NCBI GenBank assembly: GCA_963656825.1
Contig: CAVKJG010000001.1
Coordinates: 1-64,000 of the forward strand
Direction: 5' to 3'
Origin: CAG-841 sp963656825
GTDB taxonomy: Bacteria > Bacillota > Clostridia > Oscillospirales > CAG-272
Length of the DNA: 64,000 nucleotides
Under the pieces are notes generated by a model. That model was not told the DNA's origin, did not search any database, and saw nothing but the letters and a program-made list of their open reading frames with translations. Position numbers and translations under genes: made by a program. Shown here piece after piece: positions 58,324 to 64,000 of this stretch; within the stretch, counting starts at the first letter, position 1; each line of letters opens with the position of its first letter.

Positions 58324-60885
58324 ATGAAAAAGAAACTCAAACAAATGCTGACGGCAGCATTGTGTCTGGTACTTGTGGCAGCTACGTTCATGGGCTGCGG
58401 CAAAAAGACTCCCGACGTTGTGCCCGCTACATTCAAGCAGGCTGAATACAACACCACAACAGCTACAATGCCCAGCAACTGGAACATGCTCACGTACGTT
58501 GACAACAACGATACCCAGATTATGAACTATATTTCTTCTTCGTTCTTTGAATATGACTACAAATTTGAGAACGACAAGAAGTACAACGAGGACGGTTCCA
58601 TCAACAAAGCCGGCATAGTTGCCGGTGCGTACACCACAAACTACTCCGCAGCAACAAAGCTCGAAGACGTAACATCTTCGGTTGATGCAAAATGGGGCTA
58701 CACCGACGCTCAGAAGAAAGAGGGCGGCTATGCATGGAAGATCACCTTCCGTGACGACCTCAAATGGGACGACGGAACAGCCATCAAGGGCGCAGACTTT
58801 GAATATTCCATGAAGCAGCAGCTCGATCCCGCTTTCATGAACTACAGAGCCAACACCTACTACGATACGCTTAAGATCAAAAACGCAAAGACCTACTTCT
58901 TCCAGAACCAGGAAGGAACCTACGAAACCGTAGGCAGCCTTGGTTATGAAAACAACGCGGCTGCAATCGCAGACGGCAAAACCATCTACATCGACGTTCA
59001 CGGCTTCTGGGGTGCTGAAGGCTATGTTGACAAAGACGGCAACGAATGTCCTCAGTGGGTCAGCATCAACGACGAAACCGTTTACGATACCGCAGACGCA
59101 TGGACAGCAGGCGCTGCAGCAGACGCTTTCTCCGGTAAAGAGCTGTGGGCAGCTTACGGCGCTTATCTCGAAGTCGGCGCAAACTATGCAAGCTATGCCG
59201 GTATTTACGTTGAGAACAAGGTCCGCAGCGTGAAGTGGGAAGACGTAGGCATTTACGCCGTTGACGGCGAAAACGCTATCGTTGTCTGCATGGACAAAGC
59301 GTTCGCTTTCCTTAAAGAAGACGGTTCTCTCTCTTATCTCGCAGCATACTATATGTCCAGCCTTCCCCTCGTTCACGAGGCTAAGTACGAAGCTTCAAAG
59401 ATCGCTCCCGCAAACGGCGCGACTCTCTGGACATCAAATTACAACTCTTCTCTCGCCACAACGGCAAGCTGGGGTCCCTACAAGCTCTCCGAGTTTGAAG
59501 CAGGCTCTCACTACAAGCTCGTAAAGAACGAAAACTGGTACGGCTGGGGCATGGAAGATTTCAAGAACCAGTACAACATCACCGCCATCAACTGCCGCAA
59601 GGTTGAAGAATGGGCGACAAGATGGATGGGCTTCCTTAACGGCGACTACGACGACGCTTCTCTTGCAACCGAGAACGCAGCCGAATATGTAGACTCCAAG
59701 TACGTTTACTACACATCCACCGATACCGGCACATTCGGTATGCAGCTTTACAGCAACCTCAGCGTTCTTAAAAACAGCAAAAACAACAACGGTATTCTTG
59801 CAATACCCGAATTCAGACAGGCATTCAACCTTGCGCTCAACAGAAGCGACATCGTTGAAAAAATCTGGCCCGGCACGGCTATCCCCTGCTTCGGTCTTGT
59901 AAACGTTGCTTACTACTATGATATCGAAAACGCTCCTACCCTTGAGGACGGCGGTCAGTACCGTAACACAACGCAGGCAAAAGAGGGTGTCCTCCGCGCT
60001 TACGGATTTACTCAGGGCGCAGACGGCAAGTGGACATCGGGCGACCTCAAGAATCTTGATCTTGACGAAGCATACGATTCTCTCACAGGCTACAACCCCA
60101 CTCTCGCAAAAGAGAGAATGGCAGCCGCTATCGAAGAGCTTACAAAGAACGCCGAAACATACGGCTACGACGCAACAAAGAACATCACTCTTGTTTACGG
60201 TTCTTCCGTAGATAACGACAAACAGAGATTCAGAGCAAACTACCTCCAGGACATTCTCGATGATCTTACAAAGGGAACGGCTCTTGAAGACAAGATTGAC
60301 GTTGTATTCGACGCATCCGCAGGCTCGAAGTGGTCCGACGCGTTCAGAAGCGGCGAAACTCAGATCGGTTTCGGTTACGGCTTCTCCGGCAACGCATTCA
60401 ACCCCTTTGACATTATCGGCGCATTCGTTAACCCCGACGACAGTCTGAACTACCATATGTACTGGGATACTTCCGCTATCGATCTGACTCTCACAATGCC
60501 CGCAGGCGACTATGATGGCGCAGGCGAGACAATCACAATGAGCGTTCAGAACTGGTACTTCTGCCTGAACGGTCTTGCAGAGAGCGAAGGCGCTGCAAAG
60601 ACTTACAACTGGGACGCAGGCTACGCTCCCGTTGAAGCAAGACTTATGATCCTCTCCGCTCTTGAAGAGCTTACAATCAAGGAAAGCCGTTCCGTAATGC
60701 TTATCGCATCCTCCGGCGGTTCTTTCCTCGGCGCTAAATTCTCTTACTTCTCCGATGTTGAAAACGTGTTCATGGGCTTCGGCGGTATCAGATATATGGA
60801 AGTCAACTATACTGACGCCGAATGGACAGAATATGTTAAATCTCAGAACAACAACCTTGAAAGCGAGTACAAGAAGTCCGAGTAA
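58324..60885 (+). CDS. Oligopeptide ABC transporter substrate-binding lipoprotein
   Basis: An 853-residue SBP_bac_5 family lipoprotein (lipobox FMGC, Cys25), larger than the usual 500-600 residues. Landmarks are TATMPSNWN, WKITFRDDLKWDDGTAIKGADFEYSMKQ, FRQAFNLALNRSDIVEKIWPG, WYGWGMED and a C-terminal SDVENVFMGFGGIRYMEV. It binds peptides or other solutes outside the cell. Codons end mainly in C/T with AAG, AAC and GAC preferred, unlike neighbours, a sign of high expression. GGAGG precedes ATG 58324. Confidence 0.9.
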   Translation: MKKKLKQMLTAALCLVLVAATFMGCGKKTPDVVPATFKQAEYNTTTATMPSNWNMLTYVDNNDTQIMNYISSSFFEYDYKFENDKKYNEDGSINKAGIVAGAYTTNYSAATKLEDVTSSVDAKWGYTDAQKKEGGYAWKITFRDDLKWDDGTAIKGADFEYSMKQQLDPAFMNYRANTYYDTLKIKNAKTYFFQNQEGTYETVGSLGYENNAAAIADGKTIYIDVHGFWGAEGYVDKDGNECPQWVSINDETVYDTADAWTAGAAADAFSGKELWAAYGAYLEVGANYASYAGIYVENKVRSVKWEDVGIYAVDGENAIVVCMDKAFAFLKEDGSLSYLAAYYMSSLPLVHEAKYEASKIAPANGATLWTSNYNSSLATTASWGPYKLSEFEAGSHYKLVKNENWYGWGMEDFKNQYNITAINCRKVEEWATRWMGFLNGDYDDASLATENAAEYVDSKYVYYTSTDTGTFGMQLYSNLSVLKNSKNNNGILAIPEFRQAFNLALNRSDIVEKIWPGTAIPCFGLVNVAYYYDIENAPTLEDGGQYRNTTQAKEGVLRAYGFTQGADGKWTSGDLKNLDLDEAYDSLTGYNPTLAKERMAAAIEELTKNAETYGYDATKNITLVYGSSVDNDKQRFRANYLQDILDDLTKGTALEDKIDVVFDASAGSKWSDAFRSGETQIGFGYGFSGNAFNPFDIIGAFVNPDDSLNYHMYWDTSAIDLTLTMPAGDYDGAGETITMSVQNWYFCLNGLAESEGAAKTYNWDAGYAPVEARLMILSALEELTIKESRSVMLIASSGGSFLGAKFSYFSDVENVFMGFGGIRYMEVNYTDAEWTEYVKSQNNNLESEYKKSE

Positions 60886-60933
60886 TTTCTGTCATGGCTG
60901 ATAAATACATCCCGAACAGGACTGTATAATTTT

Positions 60934-60973
60934 GAAAAATCGGCGGTGAGTCAAGTGCTCACCGCTGATTTGC
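60934..60973 (+). terminator. Stem-loop between SBP and permease genes
   Basis: GCGGTGAG/CTCACCGC extended by AATC/GATT around one mismatch. No T-run follows, so it is more likely an mRNA-stabilising or partial terminator stem that lifts SBP over permease levels. The rest of the 310-base gap (to 61197) has a TGTACGATTGTACA inverted repeat near 61122 but no gene. Confidence 0.6.
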
Positions 60974-61197
60974 ATATTTACGGCTTGTCGGCAAACCCCG
61001 CAAATCCTCATAAAAATGAATTTTTAACTCTGTTCGCGGCAGAATCTGCGCCGAAACAGGCGAAATTCCGGCTGAAAATTTCATTTTTATATCATGCGCT
61101 TTCAGAGCGCACACAGAGCGCTGTGTACGATTGTACATATCCCGAAGCTCTGAAAGCCATAAAATCGGGGAACAACAAAACAGAGGAGAAAAAATCC

Positions 61198-62205
61198 ATG
61201 TACATGTTCAAATACGTTATGAAGCGGTTGGGCTTGATGCTCTTCACATTTTTAATTATCTTTACAATGTGTTTTGTGCTTATCAAGCTTCTGCCGATTC
61301 CTACAAATGTTCTTCCGGGGCAGGATCCGGAGATCATTATGAAGACACTTGAGGGAAGAGGTTGGATCACCAACATTCAAAAGGGTGAAAACGGCGTTTA
61401 TTCCTACGACCGTGTTCCGATACTGTTCCAGTACGGAAATTATATCAAGAGAGTGATCACAAAGGGTGACTTCGGTATTGCAACCACCTACGGCGAGTAT
61501 CTCAATATGAATCTGCGCGAGGTGTTTCTCAGTCACCTTCCCCCCACAATCCTTATAAATATTTATTCCACACTTATCGGCGTGCCGATCGGACTTGCCC
61601 TCGGCATTCTGGCTGCGCTGAAAAAGAACAAATGGCAGGATCAGCTGATAAACGTCTTCATTATTTTGCTTATATCTGTTCCTTCCGTCGTGCTGGCTCT
61701 TATGATTCAGTATGTATTCTGCTTCAAGCTCGGCTGGTTCCCGCTGACCATGTCAACAAGTAAAGCGTACTTTACGGCTCCGGTATTTCATTCGATGCTT
61801 CCCGCAGTATTTTCGCTGTGCCTCGGCTCGATTGCCGGATACGCACGTTATACGCGCGCCGAGCTTTCCGAGGTTCTGACAGGCGAATTTATGCTGCTTG
61901 CAAGAACAAAGGGACTTACCAAGCGTCAGGCGATATTCCGCCACGCGATGCGCAACTCCATGGTAGTTATCTTCCCGTCAATTCTTAGCGAATTCGTATC
62001 GGTTCTTTCCGGATCGCTTATTATTGAAAAAATGTTCGGCATCAACGGCGTCGGCGGACTGTACCTTAACTCTATCACGTTTCAGGATTACGATTTCTTC
62101 ATGCTGCTGTCCGGTTTCTATACCCTTGTCAGTCTGACGGCGGGTATCGTTATTGACATCAGCTACGGTTTCATCGATCCGAGAATCAGAATGGGAGCGA
62201 AATAA
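61198..62205 (+). CDS. ABC transporter permease, OppB type
   Basis: A 335-residue permease of a peptide transporter. N-terminal helix MKRLGLMLFTFLIIFTMCFVLIKLLP, then an external loop and five further helices; the ATPase-contacting EAA loop reads EFMLLARTKGLTKRQAIFRHAMRN. ATG 61198 with AGGAG is chosen; the frame is open to 60946 but that extension lies over the inter-gene stem and lacks an SD. Confidence 0.93.
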   Translation: MYMFKYVMKRLGLMLFTFLIIFTMCFVLIKLLPIPTNVLPGQDPEIIMKTLEGRGWITNIQKGENGVYSYDRVPILFQYGNYIKRVITKGDFGIATTYGEYLNMNLREVFLSHLPPTILINIYSTLIGVPIGLALGILAALKKNKWQDQLINVFIILLISVPSVVLALMIQYVFCFKLGWFPLTMSTSKAYFTAPVFHSMLPAVFSLCLGSIAGYARYTRAELSEVLTGEFMLLARTKGLTKRQAIFRHAMRNSMVVIFPSILSEFVSVLSGSLIIEKMFGINGVGGLYLNSITFQDYDFFMLLSGFYTLVSLTAGIVIDISYGFIDPRIRMGAK

Positions 62206-62206
62206 A

Positions 62207-63799
62207 ATGGCAACGAATAATGTAAATAATATCGCGAATATTCCTGCGGACAAGTTCAGATTTGCAACCGGAAGGGATCTCAAGCACGACAGCAAGTTTG
62301 ACACAAAGCCCGTAAGCTATTTTCAGGGTGCGCTGAAACGCTTCAGCAAAAACAAGGGCGCGGTCGTCGGAGGCATCGTAATAGCCGTTCTTGCGCTTTT
62401 TGCAATCATTGCGCCGTTTTTCACGCCCTTCACTCCGGCATACTACGACATGGTTTATGCTTATGTCACTCCCAAATCTCAGCTTTTTGTGGACAGCGGT
62501 CTTGATTTCTGGGACGGCTGCAAAACAAAAAACACCAATTACCTCGGCTTTATCAAGGATAAGGCTATCGCTGTCGAAACAGGCAGAGAGGTCATTAAGC
62601 GCGACGAATACACCGTAAGTGAGGACGGCGCAAATTATTCCTATCGCTACAACACCTATTACGGAGTAGGCTTCGGCAAATATAAAATAATTTCTCAAGA
62701 AGAATTCGACAACATTCAGAAATATCAGCTTGAAACGGGCAGACAGGTTCTTTATCCGATAGTCAAATTCTCCGACAGACCTACGCTTGAAAAGAACAAA
62801 TACGACGCAAACATCTATTACAAAATGGAGGATCCGAATGCGTCAGTTGTCCGCCCCAAGCTCGACTACGAGGGAAATATTATCCCGAATTACTGGAAAT
62901 ACGAGAAAAGCTCGGCATCAGGTCTGATACCGGAGTACAACTCTCTCAGAATCGAAGGCGAGGACGGCATAAAGGAAAACGGCTCCACCTATTACTATGC
63001 ATACGGCAGAAGAGTAGACGGCGGCATTGAAGTCAGAGCCGAATACTATGAATATTATATCTACAATCACACTCAGATAAAGAAAGACGGCATAGAAGAA
63101 CCTTTCTTCTTTTTCGGCACGACCGACACCGGCAAGGATATCTTTGCCTGCCTTGCATACGGCGCAAGATTTTCGTTTGTTTTTGCCACAATCGTTGCGG
63201 CGGTAAACTTCATTGTCGGCGTTATCTGGGGTTCCATCTCCGGATATTTCGGCGGGAGAGTCGATCTTCTCATGGAGAGATTTTCCGATATCCTCGGCGC
63301 AGTTCCCACGATGATCGTCATTACCCTTCTGAAATATCATATGGGAGCGTCAAGTCAGGCGCTTGTTCTGTTTATCGCGTTCTTTGCGACGGGGTGGATA
63401 GGTATGGCAAGCAGGACGCGTATGCAGTTCTACCGCTTTAAGAATCAGGAATATGTTCTTGCGGCAAGAACGCTCGGCGCAGGCAATCTGAGAATAATGT
63501 TCAAGCACATTTTCCCGAACGGTCTCGGCACGATAGTAACAAGCGTCGCGCTTGTAATCCCCTCGATGATCTACTCGGAAACAAACCTTTCCTACCTCGG
63601 AATCATCAATCTTGAAGCAGGAAACACAACCAGCGTGGGAACGCTTATTGCCGCAGGTCAGAAGTCCATTATGGCAGGCGCAGGCTATGTGGCGCTGTTC
63701 CCGTGCACGTTCCTTGTTCTGTTGATGCTCAGCTTTAACCTGTTCGGCAACGGCTTGCGCGATGCGCTGAATCCGTCGCTCAGAGGCTCGGAGGATTGA
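62207..63799 (+). CDS. ABC transporter permease, OppC type, with large external insertion
   Basis: A 530-residue partner permease (usual OppC is about 300). TM1 is at about 53-75; a soluble insertion of some 230 residues (about 80-310, rich in Tyr/Lys/Asp) precedes GTTDTGKDIFACLAYGARFSF, where the normal OppC core resumes. EAA loop EYVLAARTLGAGNLRIMFKHIFPNGLGTIV is intact. The start is 1 base after the OppB stop. The insertion would face outside and may contact the enlarged substrate-binding protein. Confidence 0.9.
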   Translation: MATNNVNNIANIPADKFRFATGRDLKHDSKFDTKPVSYFQGALKRFSKNKGAVVGGIVIAVLALFAIIAPFFTPFTPAYYDMVYAYVTPKSQLFVDSGLDFWDGCKTKNTNYLGFIKDKAIAVETGREVIKRDEYTVSEDGANYSYRYNTYYGVGFGKYKIISQEEFDNIQKYQLETGRQVLYPIVKFSDRPTLEKNKYDANIYYKMEDPNASVVRPKLDYEGNIIPNYWKYEKSSASGLIPEYNSLRIEGEDGIKENGSTYYYAYGRRVDGGIEVRAEYYEYYIYNHTQIKKDGIEEPFFFFGTTDTGKDIFACLAYGARFSFVFATIVAAVNFIVGVIWGSISGYFGGRVDLLMERFSDILGAVPTMIVITLLKYHMGASSQALVLFIAFFATGWIGMASRTRMQFYRFKNQEYVLAARTLGAGNLRIMFKHIFPNGLGTIVTSVALVIPSMIYSETNLSYLGIINLEAGNTTSVGTLIAAGQKSIMAGAGYVALFPCTFLVLLMLSFNLFGNGLRDALNPSLRGSED

Positions 63800-63801
63800 A
63801 T

Positions 63802-64000
63802 ATGAATAAAGAAATTAAGTTATCGGTAAACAATCTGAAGGTCAGCTTCCGGACGGACGCAGGCAAGGTGCAGGCGGTACGCGATATCTCGTTCGACCTT
63901 TATAAAGGCGAAACTCTGGCAATCGTCGGAGAATCCGGCTCTGGAAAATCCGTTACGTCAAAAGCCATCATGGGAATTTCCGCTGTGAACTCCATCTACG
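63802..64000 (+). CDS. ABC transporter ATP-binding protein, OppD type (partial)
   Basis: The first 66 residues of an oligopeptide transporter ATPase, cut by the window end. SVNNLKVSFRTDAGKVQAVRDISFDLYKGETLAIVGESGSGKSV contains Walker A GESGSGKS, with the OppD-like VQAVRDISF start. GGAGG precedes ATG 63802, 2 bases after oppC. It powers the transporter encoded upstream. Confidence 0.95.
   Translation, partial: MNKEIKLSVNNLKVSFRTDAGKVQAVRDISFDLYKGETLAIVGESGSGKSVTSKAIMGISAVNSIY

Noticed and set aside
59434..60456. A 340-codon frame antisense to the opp binding protein gene, with another at 58195-59376
   Set aside because: Both are shadows of a highly biased gene and are Val/Cys-rich with no motifs.
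1..64000. tRNA, rRNA, CRISPR, insertion sequence or prophage
   Set aside because: Read by eye on both strands: no cloverleaf with CCA-adjacent stem, no regularly spaced direct repeats, and no transposase, integrase or phage structural protein.

Overview
The window looks like chromosomal DNA of a spore-forming, low-to-mid-GC member of the Clostridia (Bacillota). The evidence is sporulation genes (ytfJ/gerW, yunB, a DacF-type carboxypeptidase), the Firmicutes block scpA-scpB-ytfI-ytfJ-dacF-rluB, the lon-ysxC pair, IreB, an SOS-box lexA promoter, strong AGGAGG ribosome binding sites and many TTGACA-17-TATAAT promoters. Several exported proteins carry threonine-rich linkers of the kind seen in gut Ruminococcus relatives, so an uncultured gut Oscillospirales-like organism is a reasonable guess, not a proof. 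No tRNA, rRNA, CRISPR array, transposase, integrase or phage gene was seen.

Layout. 0-0.7 kb: truncated type IV pilin-like gene with a structured leader, and a small XRE regulator. 0.7-10.7 kb: a long minus-strand housekeeping run with a Cys-rich membrane protein, prfB (no programmed frameshift), a GNAT-like protein, rluB, dacF, ytfJ, a DUF2953 protein, scpB, scpA, an M50 protease, ysxC and lon. 10.8-13.9 kb: a lipoprotein built like an exported trigger factor, a sugar isomerase-like TIM barrel and lexA. 14-17.8 kb (plus): beta-helix protein, PPi-dependent phosphofructokinase, old-yellow-enzyme-like oxidoreductase. 17.8-20.4 kb (minus): ECF sigma, membrane anti-sigma and a lipoprotein serpin, probably one operon. 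20.6-22.9 kb: galE and UDP-GlcNAc 2-epimerase. 23-27.9 kb (plus): membrane protein, two tandem polysaccharide deacetylases, an S4 YlmH-like protein, rlmA and a peptidoglycan amidase.

28-32.8 kb: dut, a GH78-like glycosidase divergent from a large serine hydrolase, and a tiny Cys-rich protein. 32.8-35.3 kb: an MBOAT plus DHHW/AlgX-like pair for O-acylation of a surface polymer. 35.4-37.2 kb: a second ECF sigma, anti-sigma and lipoprotein operon. 37.5-39.7 kb: MgtC-like protein and CPA2 antiporter. 39.7-43.9 kb: the most striking locus, with a small membrane protein, a YidC insertase fused to a CDP-glycerol glycerophosphotransferase-like domain, and a membrane-anchored LTA-synthase/sulfatase-like enzyme. 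44-49 kb: M14 peptidase, ireB, an acidic protein, SDR oxidoreductase, HAD phosphatase, Sfp-type transferase and an unknown protein. 49-52.3 kb: a large metallophosphoesterase/LamG lipoprotein and a PfkB kinase. 52.5-57.8 kb: nusB, a TsaD-like protein, xseA, xseB, ispA, yunB and a radical SAM activase. 58.3-64 kb: an oligopeptide ABC transporter operon cut by the window end.

Themes. Much of the window concerns the cell envelope: pilin, peptidoglycan trimming (DacF, amidase, M14), surface polymers (GalE, WecB, deacetylases, MBOAT/DHHW, YidC-GT fusion, LTA-synthase-like) and exported lipoproteins. Two ECF sigma/anti-sigma operons each end in a secreted lipoprotein. A palindrome of consensus TATAC-N4-GTATA occurs eight times between 15.2 and 28.5 kb, mostly at gene ends, and no annotated feature explains it.
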